Of a stretch of DNA of 64,000 bases, positions 46,960-58,170 are shown piece by piece; within the stretch, counting starts at the first letter, position 1, and each line of letters opens with the position of its first letter. Made by a program: the position numbers and the translations under genes. The notes below the pieces were generated by a model that ran no database searches, was not told the DNA's origin, and worked only from the letters and a program-made list of their open reading frames with translations. This DNA is from Pteria penguin (taxonomy: Eukaryota > Mollusca > Bivalvia > Pterioida > Pteriidae): positions 11,366,864 through 11,430,863 of the forward strand of contig CM068581.1 in the NCBI GenBank assembly GCA_035048485.1. Reading direction: 5' to 3'.

Positions 46960-48185
46960 CATACTGACCAAACACAGCATCTCAACACTAAATGCATGGG
47001 ATCAATGTATACCAACACTAAATAACATGGGATGAATGTATACCAACACTAAATACATAGTATGAATGTATACCAACAATAAATACATAGTATGAATGTA
47101 TACCAACAATAAATAACATGGGATAAATGTATACCAACACTAACATGGAATGAATGTATACCAACACTAAATAACATGGGATAAATGTATACCAACACTA
47201 AATAACATCGGATGAATGTATACCAACACTAAAAACATAGTATTAATGTATACCAACACTAAATAACATGGGATGAATGTATACCAACACTAAATAACAT
47301 GGGATAAATGTATACCAACACTAAATAACATCGGATGAATGTATACCAACACTAAAAACATAGTATTAATGTATACCAACACTAAATAACATGGGATGAA
47401 CGTATACCAACACTTAATACATGGGATGAATGTTTACCAACACTAAATAACATGGGATGAACGTATACCAACACTAAATAACATGGGATGAACGTATACC
47501 AACACTAAATAACATGGGATGAATGTATACCAACACTAAATAACATCGGATGAATGTATACCAACACTAAATAACATGGGATGAACGTATACCAACACTA
47601 AATAACATGGGATGAATGTATACCAACACTAAATACATCGGATGAATGTATACCAACACTAAATAACATGGGATAAATGTATACCAACACTAAATAACAT
47701 CGGATGAATCTATACCAACACTAAATAATATGGGATGAACGTATACCAACACTAAATACATCGGATGAATGTATACCAACACTAAATAATATGGGATGAA
47801 CGTATACCAACACTAAATAACATCGGATGAATCTATACCAACACTAAATAATATGGGATGAATCTATACCAACACCAAATAATATGGGATGAACGTATAC
47901 CAGTACTAAATACATGGGATGAATGTATACCAACACTAAATAACATGGGATAAATGTATACCAACACTAAATAACATGGGATAAATGTATACCAACACTA
48001 AATAACATGGGATGAACGTATACCAACACTAAATAACATGGGATAAATGTATACCAACACTAAATAACATCGGATGAATCTATACCAACACTAAAACATA
48101 GTATGAATGTATACCAACAATAAATACATAGTATGAATGTATACCAACACTAAATAAAATGGGATAAATGTATACCAACACGACA
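46960..48185. repeat. 31-bp minisatellite, about 39 copies
   Basis: Unit aataacatgggatgaatgta + taccaacacta, with gat-g/a-aa, tgggat/tcggat and atacat subtypes arranged in repeated blocks. Confidence 0.97.
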
Positions 48186-48715
48186 GAAAAGATCACGAGT
48201 ATTAGTAACACTGAAGACTTATCATCCACGATTTTAGTCATCTAAGGTCTGTCTAGAAATCTTTCAATTTTATATCTACTTTTCTCGGACTCTCGGAACA
48301 TTTATGATTTTTCACGTGAAATAAAGAGAAGCAAAATAGTAAAAATGAAGAAAAGATATAATTAAATCGTAAATTCGTGTGAAATGAAAAATCGTTGGGT
48401 GTACTACATCTAATGCAAACACTATCCCGATATTATACTCCGTTGGTTATTAATTACCAATCAGACATAAGAATCGACAGAAGTTTACTGTATCAAACTG
48501 TTGCTTTTAGACGTATATTCGCATTTACTTAATTGTACTCAAAGACAGTATCTATGTCATGCAATTTCATTGCAGATATGTGTTATTAGACATATAAGTC
48601 TCTATCGTCACAAAATTGGTCTTAGATATAGAACGATTTACAGTTAGTCATCTACCACAAACTGCTTTCAGTATGAAAGCTTGAAATAACCATGAAAGCA
48701 CACCATAGAACACGA
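48186..48715. other. single-copy spacer
   Basis: No feature that I can support. Confidence 0.45.
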
Positions 48716-49870
48716 TTACTACTCACAATTTCTACCTCAGAACTTGATTACTACTCAGAAGTACCATGAGTCGACCACTCTGAACTTGACTACCACACGT
48801 CCTATGAGTCGACCACTCTGAACTTGACTACCACACGTCCTATGAGTAGACACCTCAATTCCTGTCAACTAATTTCAAGTCCCATGGTTGGACATCTCAG
48901 ATCCTGACAACTAATCGCAAGTCCCTTAAGTATAAGTGAACACCTCAGAATTTGATAACTAATCACAATCGCAAGTCCCTTAAGTATAAGTGAAAACCTC
49001 AGAATTTGATAACTAATCACAAGCCCTGTGAGTGAGCACCTCAGAATTTGATAACTAATCACAAGTCCCATGAGTGAACACCTAAGATCTTGACTACTAT
49101 TCGCATGTATCATGAAAACACACCTTAAACAATTGGAACTTGACTGCTATTAACAAGTCATATAAGCAAAAAGTTTAAAATCTGATTTCTACTTAAAGTT
49201 CCTAAAGTGCACACTTTAGGACATGAATACAACTTTCAGGCTTCAGAGTGCACACCTTAAGACGTGAATGACTCACAAGTATCACGAGTACACACCTTAA
49301 TATATGAATACTACTCACAAGTACCATGAGTACACACCTTAATATATGAATACTACTCACAAGTACCACGAGTAGACACCTTGACCACTGCTCACATAGC
49401 CCATTAGTACACACCTTGACCACTGCTCACATAGCCCATTAGTACACACCTTGACCACTGCTCACATAGCCCATTAGTGTACACGTTAGTAGATGACTGC
49501 TGTTCCTATGTTCATGAGAACACACATTAATAAAGCTTATTATTTGTCAAAATTTCCACATCAAAATTTGACTACTATTCACAAGTATTATGAGTGGAAA
49601 CCTAGAATAACCTGACTACTATATCCACAATTCCCATGAGTGGAGGCCTCAGAACTTGGCTGCTGTTCCCCAGCACCTTACACACCTCACAAAGATATTA
49701 CTTCTTACAAGTCCAATGGTTGCACACTTTAAGACATGATACTGTTCACGTCCCTTGAGTGCACTACTCAGTAGATGTCTGTTGCTCCTGTGTCACAGGA
49801 GTGCACACATTACCACATGACAAATACTCATAAGTCAATTGAACACACACAATTGGACGTAATACTTTTG
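48716..49870. repeat. degenerate minisatellite complex, 35-43-bp spacing
   Basis: Successive local arrays built on cctcagaatttgataactaa, acaccttaatatatgaatac and caccttgaccactgctcaca (three nearly perfect 35-bp copies at 49375-49480). All share a cacacct...agtacc-atgagt frame, so they look like one old family amplified several times. Confidence 0.85.
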
Positions 49871-50029
49871 AGAAAACCTATGTTTGATTATCATACAATT
49901 CGTTAGAGAAGAAAGAAACGTAAGAAACATAATATTTGCATACAAGAGTTGCTACAGAATTATTCTTTTTTGACACTAAGATACACTATATTCCGATTGA
50001 AATTCTAATCTTCCTTTTAATTAAGTTGT
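49871..50029. other. spacer
   Basis: No recognisable content. Confidence 0.4.
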
Positions 50030-50615
50030 TGATGTGTCGAACTGGCAGGTTAAGTCTAAGATCATAAATGGTGTTGGACGGCAGGTTAAGTCTAATACCA
50101 TACAGTTGTTGGACCGGCAGGTTAAGTCTAAGATCATACAGTTGTTGGACGGCAGGTTAAGTCTAAGATCATACAGTTGTTGGACGGCAGGTTAAGTCTA
50201 AGATCATACAGTTGTTGGACGGCAGGTTAAGTCTAAGATCATTTAGTTGTTGGACCGGCAGGTTAAGTCTAATATCATACAGGTGTTGGACGGCAGGTTA
50301 AGTCTAATATCATACAGTTGTTGGACGGCAGGTTAAGTCTAAGATCATACAGTTGTTGGACCGGCAGGTTAAGTCTAACATCATACAGGTGTTGGACCGA
50401 CAGGTTAAGTCTAAGATCATACAGGTGTTGGACCGACAGGTTAAGTCTAAGATCATACAGGTGTTGGACCGACAGGTTAAGTCTAAGATCATACAGGTGT
50501 TGGACCGACAGGTTAAGTCTAAGATCATACAGGTGTTGGACCGGCAGGTTAAGTCTTAGATCATACAGTTGTTTGGCCGGCAGGTTAAGTCTAAGATCAT
50601 ACAAGTGTTGGATAT
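50030..50615. repeat. 36-bp minisatellite, about 16 copies
   Basis: Unit ttggaccgacaggttaagtc + taagatcatacaggtg. Some left copies are 1 base shorter (ttggacggcagg). A length divisible by three produces ORFs on both strands that are not genes. Confidence 0.96.
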
Positions 50616-50785
50616 TGTAATATTTAACGGACTTAGTTATTTGTTTCTTGAAATAAAAGATACTGAAAGAATTTTTACTGATTGAAAATTACTTGTAAAG
50701 ACATTAAAAAATCCACCAAAATCAAAGACAGAGCAGTAGCACATCCTACATCCTCGGCATATAAACATTTAGTACATGTACCATG

Positions 50786-50922
50786 CAGTGGCGGATTTTT
50801 AGGGGGCGGCACCCCTTTTTTCCACATATTTACAAGTAAAAATCCAGATTTTGCACCAAAAAGGTTGAGTAGTTTGGCTAATCCACATGTGCTCCCCCTT
50901 ACGGAAATCCTGGATCCGTCAC
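50786..50922. mobile_element. hAT-like MITE, copy 1
   Basis: 137 bp beginning cagtggcggat and ending atccgtcac, with inverted termini (right end reversed: gtgacggatccaggatttcc). It is flanked by TACCATG at 50779-50785 and 50923-50929, a 7-bp duplication close to the 8 bp of hAT elements. It is non-coding, and the two ORFs of about 90 codons over it are shadows. Confidence 0.82.
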
Positions 50923-50929
50923 TACCATG

Positions 50930-51954
50930 TATAAATAACACTGATTCAGGCAACTAAGTCCCGCCTTAAATTTGCGGACAAAGAGAGTTTTGATATTTCT
51001 AAGAAGTAATTGCAGTCGATATGAGAATGTGTTTTGTGGTTCTGCAATTCAACCATAAGGCATTTGTGTTACGTAAACACATTCTACTATGAAATATGTT
51101 GGCACATAACGGATATTCTGCGTGTGTAATACATGTCTAAGAATAATCCTTTGAAACAAAATGAGCAAGTTCTCAGAGTGTTCGAGCAATCAACCTAAAA
51201 ATGAACGGTCCTTTGTAATATGATAATTATAGGGTACAAAATCAAAACATCAAATATATATATATATATTTGTTTCATTCGAACAAACTTACAGTTCAGT
51301 ATAGAAAAAAATTGATACCGTGATGTGATCGCGATTACACTGAAAATTATGCAGATTGTATACAGTGTTATGTTCCATGTAAATTCAAGTTATTAAAGAG
51401 AGCTATCCTGTGTCGAAGACTAGATATGACACAGTACACGTTCGCTGTGTATCAATTTAAAGATACATGTAGGACGATAGTTAACGAGGGTTCATCTTGT
51501 TCATATGGATTGAAGATCCTTCTTGATCTCTTGCATTAGAACAATTTCCGTTGTAAGACTATACAAGCAATCGTTTAACTAATTCCCAAGTACCAGAGTG
51601 GTTATAACCAATGTGGTTAACCAACACACGACTTGGGACCTTCTATGGTTTCGTCGCTGTGTGCTTCTTTTTTCGCCAGGACTGTCTTAAGATCATGGAT
51701 ACTTTGGTTATGTGTATTATACTGTAATACGAGCGGTGTGTGTTATATAATGTAGATGACATGGTATTAACAGCTACTAAGATATGTTAACAAGAGACCC
51801 GTGGATCACATTTACTCTCACTGTTACCATAGCCCACCTGCTTCACAACTTTCACGTCCGTCTTTCCACAAACAAGAAAAATGGAATTGTATCAAGTGAT
51901 GAAATGAAAGCTTGAACATCTTGAACTGGGAATCATTCAGAATATGCCAGTCTT
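50930..51954. other. single-copy spacer
   Basis: One perfect AT hairpin (caaatatatata...atttg, 51251-51272). No ORF of note. Confidence 0.45.
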
Positions 51955-52790
51955 TGAAATAAGCTTATGTTACTAGTCTGTACTAGTAAGCTTTATGTTA
52001 CTAGTCTGTACTAGTTAGCTATATGTTACTAGTCTGTACTAGTTAGCTTATGTTACTAGTCTTTACTACTTAGCTTTATGTTATTAGTCTGTACTAGTTA
52101 GCTTATGTTACTAGTCTGTACGTATTAGCTTATGTTACTAGTCTGTACTAGAAAACTTTATGTTACTAGTCTGTCCTAGTTAGCTTATGTTACTAGTCTG
52201 TACTAGTTAGGTTATGTTACTAATCTGTATTACTTAGCTTATGTCTCTAGTCTGTAGTAGTTAGGTTATGTAACTAGTTTGTACTAGTAAGCTAATGGTA
52301 CTAGTCTGTACTAGTTAGGTTATATTACTAATCTGTACCAGTTAGCTTATGTTACTAGTCTGTACTAGTTAGGTTATGTTACTAATCTGTATTACTTAGC
52401 TTATGTCTCTAGTCTGTACTAGTTAGTTTTAAGTTACTAGTCTGTACTTGTAAACTTATGTTACTAGTCTGTACTAGTTAGCGTCTGTTACTAGTCTGTA
52501 CTAGTTAGGTTATTTTACTAGTATGTACTAGTGAGGTTATGTTACTAATCTGTACTAGTTAGGCTATGTTACTAGTCTGTACTAGTTAGCTTATGTTACT
52601 AGTCTGTACTGTTTAGCTTATGTTTCTAGTCTGTACTAGTTAGCTTATGTTACTAGTCTGTACTAGTTAGCTTATGTTACTAGTATGTACTAGTTAGTTT
52701 TATGTTACTAGTCTGTTCTAGTTAGGTTATGTTACTAGTCTGTACTAATTAGCTTATGTTACTGGTCTGTACTAATTGACTAACTACTGG
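51955..52790. repeat. 27-bp minisatellite, about 30 copies
   Basis: Unit cttatgttactagtctgtac + tagttag. Many point variants and occasional 1-base indels. Each unit contains the near-dyad actagt-ctgt-actagt. Confidence 0.95.
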
Positions 52791-52794
52791 AATT

Positions 52795-53060
52795 CATTTA
52801 GTATATACGAGTCAGTCTATTGTTGTGTTACAACGGTAGCGATAGATACAGACCAGTTTACTGTAGTGTTACCACGGTAACTATAGATAAGAGTTGGTTT
52901 ATTGTGGTGTTACCTTGTTAACGATAGATACGAGTCGGTCAATTGTGGTTTTACCACACTAACGATAGATACGAGTCAGTCTATCATGGTGTTACCAAAG
53001 TAACCTTAGATACGAGTCGGTCTCTTGTGATGTTACCATGGTAATGATAGATACCACCGG
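52795..53060. repeat. 41-bp tandem repeat, 6 copies
   Basis: Units share gatagatacgagtcggtc and gttaccacggtaac, the latter a short dyad. Diverged. Confidence 0.88.
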
Positions 53061-53317
53061 TATTAGTTGAAAAGTCATTTGTCGTGATAGGAACATAGTT
53101 AAAGAGGAATGGACCAGCAATTTTGTGGTGTAGTACTTACTTTCTTAATTTTTGATAACATAAGCTATCGTACTGATATATTAACAGACTTGCAAATAGA
53201 TACTTCATAAATCCTTGTCAAATCATTTAACAGATTTACCCTAAATGCACCTTTTTAAATATTTAGATAGTCGTATAAGGATATGCATAGTCTGATGGAG
53301 GTATAATTCGATGTAAG

Positions 53318-53668
53318 CAAAAGCCATCGAGGGTGAGATTAACCATAACAGGATGTAATGCCATCGAGCGTAATATTAACCATAATAGGGATGTAAAGCC
53401 ATCAAGTGTAATATTAACCATAACAGGGATGTAAAGCCATCAAGTGTAATATTAACAATAGCAGGGATGTAAAGCCATCGAGCGTAAGGTTAGCCATAAT
53501 AGGGATGTAAAGCCATCGAGCGTAAGGTTAGCCATAATAGGGATGTAAAGCCATCGAGCGTAAGGTTAACCATAACAGGGATGTAAAGCCATCGAGCGTT
53601 AGATTAACTATAGCAGAGATGTAAAGCCATCGAGCGTAAGATCTACCATAACAGGGATGTAAAGCCAT
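53318..53668. repeat. 38-bp minisatellite, about 9 copies
   Basis: Unit ccataacagggatgtaaagc + catcgagcgtaagattaa. Confidence 0.94.
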
Positions 53669-54759
53669 ACTGCATGCGATTTAATATATTATCGGACCTA
53701 TATTTACACATTAACTTCCCTATTACCAAGCTTATGATTTTGCGTTAGATGTCACAGCATCCGGGATTTTTCATTGCTGTAATATACTAACACTGAACTC
53801 ACGTAATTAATGAATCGCGAGACATTTTTCGGAACAACTATTTTGATTAATATTCTTGTTTCCTTGATTGTTTACATGCAACGGAGTTTTCAATCTGTGC
53901 ACATGGTTTAATTGAGTACAACATCTTTTTTTATGAGGACGGCCTATATGTCCCATTCAGTATATATAGTTTTCAATACATTTGTTGTTACCGTAAATAA
54001 CGTAATTTATACATGAGGATAGCAGTTCTTTGATAGTAGAATATCTTTAAGGAGATAGGAAATCTCGGTATCAGACGGGAAATACGAAAGGAATTTACGC
54101 CATATTAGCATTTCTCGCTATAGCATTTGTGTGATGGAGCGTCTAGCAGTTGAATGCCGTGCGGTGTGCTTTCTACCCGATACAAGCAGTTATAGTTGAC
54201 GTCATGTCTGAGATATTGCCTTTGATATACGTAGATATAAAGCCATGTGGGAATTCTATATACCGGAATAGAGGGGATGGATTATGTTATTTCTATCTCG
54301 CTTGTGATGTGAAATGAATTGCAATCCAAATTAAAACGTGGTAAATACATACTTAACACCTCGATGAGGCCGAGAATAGCAATGTATACTTGAGCACCCG
54401 TTCGGGTAATTAGAACAGAAAAAATGCGTTAACTTTCTGTTGGTGCTTAGAAATTCAGACTGTATAACATTCTTTAACGCTTTGGTTATTACTTAGAAAA
54501 TAAATATGTATTTGTAATTGAACATCTAGGATACAGTCTAGTGTAAATGATCTCTACAGGCGCTGGTCCAGAAGTTTTATTAAGACCTGCTTTCCATCTC
54601 AGACCATTTATACTTCAAAAGTACCCAACATATTCCTTTAACCTCGTCTCAAAGCGGTTCTAATCTTTAGCATTGTACTCTTTGGACCTCCATAAAATGA
54701 TCTATGTCTTCCTTTGAATGTGCGCTCTTCTATCTGTTCTTAATACTCGTGAACATGTC
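53669..54759. other. single-copy spacer
   Basis: About 1.1 kb without tandem repeats, convincing ORFs or RNA genes. Confidence 0.5.
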
Positions 54760-55440
54760 TATCATTACAATGTATCAATTTCCCATATCCATCACTTACA
54801 CAGCTTTACCCATTCAAAACTTACACGATTTAACTCTATATCATCACTAACACAGCTGTACCTATCTATACCTCACATGGCTTTACTATACATCATCATT
54901 AACACAGCTTTACCTATCCATAACTCACACGACTTTACCCTATATCATCACAAACACAGCTTTACCTATCCATAACTCACACGACTTTACTCTTTACCGT
55001 CACTAACACAGCTTTATATCAGAGACATATATACGCATATATACACGTATATATGTCTCTGTTTATATCATCACTAACACAGCTTTACCTATCCATAACT
55101 CACACGACTTTACCCTATATCATCACTTACACAGCTTTATCTATCCATAGCATACGCGACTTTACTCTAAAAAATCACAAACACAGCTTTACCTATCCAT
55201 AACTCACACGACTTTACTCTTTACCGTCACTAACCCAGCTTTATATCATCACTAACACAGCTTTACCCAACCATAATTCACACGACTTTACTCTTTACCG
55301 TCACTAACACAGTTTTATATCATCACTAACACAGCTTTACCTATCCATAATTCACACGACTTTACTTTATACCATCACTAACGCAGCTGTACCTATCCAT
55401 AACTCACACGGCTTTACTGTACGTCATTACTAACACATTA
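54760..55440. repeat. 52-bp minisatellite, about 13 copies
   Basis: Unit ctttacctatccataactca + cacgactttaccctatatca + tcactaacacag. It is interrupted by the palindrome at 55020. The ORF at 54718 is an artefact. Confidence 0.95.
55020..55061. mobile_element. 42-bp palindromic insertion, possible minimal hAT MITE
   Basis: Perfect 16-base arms (cagagacatatatacg and its complement) around a 10-base loop. It sits inside one 52-bp repeat unit and is flanked by TTTATAT(C) on both sides, a 7-8 bp direct duplication. Cutting it out with one duplicate restores the local unit (agctttatatcatcactaac). Confidence 0.75.
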
Positions 55441-55499
55441 TTTATCTGTCAATAATTACACGGGTTTACTTTTTTTCTTTCTTCTTTTACGCCGATATT

Positions 55500-56240
55500 A
55501 TCATACTGACATAGGGACGGTAAATGCCTGACTCATGGTACAAAATTTACTACACTGCTATAGGGACGGTATCAGCCTGATTCATGTCACAGAAATTACT
55601 GTACTGACATAGGGACAGTATTAGTCTGATCATAATACATAAATTGCTACACTGACATTAAGATGGTATCTGCCTTATTCATGTCACAGAAATTACCACA
55701 CTGACATAGGGACGGTATCTGTCTGATTGATGTCACAGAAATTACTACATTGACATAGGGACGGTAACTGCCTGATTGATGTCACAGAAATTACCACACT
55801 GACATAGGGACGGTATCTGTCTGATTGATGTCACAGAAATTACCACACTGACATAGGGACGGTATCTGTCTGATTGATGTCACAGAAATTACCACACTGA
55901 CATAGGGACGGTATCTGTCTGATTGATGTCACAGAAATTACTACATTGACATAGGGACGGTAACTGCCTGATTGATGTCACAGAAATTACCACACTGACA
56001 TAGGGACGGTAACTGCCTGATTGATGTCACAGAAATTACCACACTGACATAGGGACGGTATCTGTATGATTGATGTCACAGAAATTACCACACTGACATA
56101 GGGACGGTAACTGCCTGATTGATGTCACAGAAATTACCACACTGACATAGGGACGGTATCTGTCTGATTGATGTCACAGAAATTACCACACTGACATAGG
56201 GACGGTAACTGCCTGATTGATGTCACAGAAATTACTACAA
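55500..56240. repeat. 49-bp minisatellite, about 15 copies
   Basis: Unit cacactgacatagggacggt + atctgtctgattgatgtcac + agaaattac. Left copies are diverged and right copies almost identical, with an alternating atctgtc/aactgcc pattern. Confidence 0.96.
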
Positions 56241-56501
56241 ATTACACCATTATCAAATTTTGCTATTCACAGATGACAAATGATAATAATTCTGTCAACC
56301 CCCCCCCCCCCTTTAAATCTGAAATAACATTGGCGTTTAATGAATTATTTCATGAAAAGCTTGATTCTACTATTTCCCTTTACAGATTTTTCTTCAGAAA
56401 TGATCAAGGTGCATTCCATATTTTAAGTAAAGGAACTAAATCTTAGCCGCTCAATGGAAGTTTATTTGAGAGTTGTTGCATTACTCTTAATAGTTACTAT
56501 A

Positions 56502-56564
56502 TCTTCTTCTTCTTCTTCTTCTCCTTTTTCTTCTTCTTCTTCTTTTTCTTCTTCTTCTTCTTCT
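56502..56564. repeat. (TTC)n microsatellite
   Basis: Imperfect TTC run, preceded at 56300 by a 12-base poly-C. A short (ATC)n follows at 56870-56893. Confidence 0.97.
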
Positions 56565-56569
56565 AAGTT

Positions 56570-56705
56570 GTATTAGTTGTTATTATGTGATCTTGCATGT
56601 ACCACCATTTGTAGCTTTATAATTGTGTTGTAATTTTAGGGAGTGGGCACAAATAATGTTGTAATAACTTTTGCCCAATCCCATTTCATTTAATGAAATA
56701 AAATA
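56570..56705 (+). mobile_element. possible LINE 3'-end fragment
   Basis: Contains an imperfect hairpin (gggagtgggcacaaat / aacttttgcccaatccc) followed by atttaatgaaataaaat, an arrangement I associate with the 3' ends of invertebrate LINEs. It has no coding part. It may simply be a gene 3' end. Confidence 0.4.
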
Positions 56706-57062
56706 TATTTAAACGTAAACCCTTAACATTATGCTTGGTAAGTATGAAACCTTCACCTCATACGCATCCTTGTATTTCACTAAGTTTGACAGATATTCGG
56801 CGAGCAATCTATTATCGATGATTGATTTGACAATGATGCCAATTCTAGATGTTAGGGGTTTTTTTTAATTCATCATCATCATCATCATCATCACCATTAT
56901 AATTATTTTTTAAGTCGGAATATTCATTTCCAGAGTTCCAAGCCTCCCCCTTTTTGGAATCAAATGTTCGTCCTCTTATAAAACTCAGAAGGTCTGCATC
57001 CTAGGTATACTGCTCGTGTCATTACTTATCATCTAGTTTTCACAATGTTATAATATGTTATT

Positions 57063-57242
57063 CTGTGGCAGATCCAGGATTTCCGAAAAAGGGGGCACAT
57101 GTGAAAGTAAAATATTGGCCAAAGTACTCAGCCATCTGTGGTTTTAATCATATTATATGAGTGTTTTCAATCTTATCATCTATATATACCTTGTAAATCT
57201 GTGGCGAAAAAGGGGCTCCGATCCCCTCTAAATCCGCCACTG
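57063..57242. mobile_element. hAT-like MITE, copy 2
   Basis: 180 bp with termini ctgtggcagatccaggattt and, reversed, cagtggcggatttagagggg, the same family as 50786. The putative 8-bp flanks (atgttatt, ttactatt) agree at only 5 positions, so the copy is older. Another left-end-like sequence (gcagtggctgat) starts near 57273. Confidence 0.75.
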
Positions 57243-57543
57243 TTACTATTTCACCATATAATCATATACTGCAGTGGCTGATAAAACATTTCAGAAAGAA
57301 AGAACCCCTTCCCAATATGTGTTGCCGATATTTTCAAAAGTGAAAATTTAGCTAGTGTACTTACAAGAAATTATACTGAATAGAAAAAGAGGTCGCTTTT
57401 TATTTTCCCTTTTCCTGTCCCCTGTATAATCACCTTTACATAGCGGGTAGATGTTTGCTTCATCATCGAGTGATAATAGGCTGGTGTTGGCCGTGTAGCG
57501 ATGAGCCGTGAACAGCGAGTCGCTGAGTACTGTAGCGCGACCT

Positions 57544-57579
57544 GACCTTATTGGAGCTTTGACGTCACCGAATAAGGTC
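57544..57579. promoter_or_regulatory. CRE-type palindrome inside a larger inverted repeat
   Basis: TGACGTCA at 57560-57567 is the perfect palindromic cAMP-response element bound by CREB/ATF bZIP factors. It lies between gaccttatt (57544) and its complement aataaggtc (ending 57579). It sits at the start of a less AT-rich stretch that ends in a consensus donor, as a promoter might. Confidence 0.4.
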
Positions 57580-57599
57580 TAGAGCCATATAATATTACT

Positions 57600-57834
57600 G
57601 GTATTGTCATAATAGCGCAGTGTGTTGATGTTTAAGGTGGTATGGTAAACATTCATGCATCAACGTTTGTACGATTCAACAACTGTGAGACAGTGAATTT
57701 TGTTTGTGTCACCGAATGAGCTTGTTGCAGATCGAGAACGTGGGCGTTTCTTACAATCGAGATCGTGTTGAACATTTATTTGTTCGCACAACGTTATCTG
57801 ACAATTAAACCCTAGCGGAGTTTATGCCATACGA
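57600..57834 (+). other. candidate first exon
   Basis: About 235 bases of balanced composition downstream of the CRE-type site, ending at acgaGTAAGTctt (GT at 57835-57836), a consensus 5' splice site. No long ORF, so it would be mostly 5' untranslated. The left edge is arbitrary. Confidence 0.3.
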
Positions 57835-58044
57835 GTAAGTCTTTTCATGTATTTCCTGGTTATTGTCAATTTCTAATAAGTTATGCTAGTTGACGTGTAA
57901 GTTTCAGTCGTGCATGTAAATATATGTCGCCGTATGTATCTTAAATATATCTATCATCGGGTCACGGTGCTGGCTGGTATACCTAAGTTAAAGTTTCACT
58001 CATTAGGAAGAAATATTACGCTCCCATAGTGGGTTTATTTAGTT

Positions 58045-58170
58045 TAATAGTGGGACTGCATGTCATACAGGGTTGTACATGTACGGATGGCATGTCATAT
58101 AGGACTGTACATGTACGGAAGGCATGTCATATATGTACGGACGGCATATTACATAAGGCTGTAGATGTAC
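58045..58170. repeat. 32-bp tandem repeat, 3-4 copies
   Basis: catgtcat at 58059, 58091 and 58123. The unit contains aggactgtacatgtacgga and a tgtacatgtaca-like dyad. Confidence 0.85.

Noticed and set aside
50275..50620. Overlapping ORFs on both strands with a 12-residue period
   Set aside because: Product of the 36-bp array. No start context, motif or conservation.
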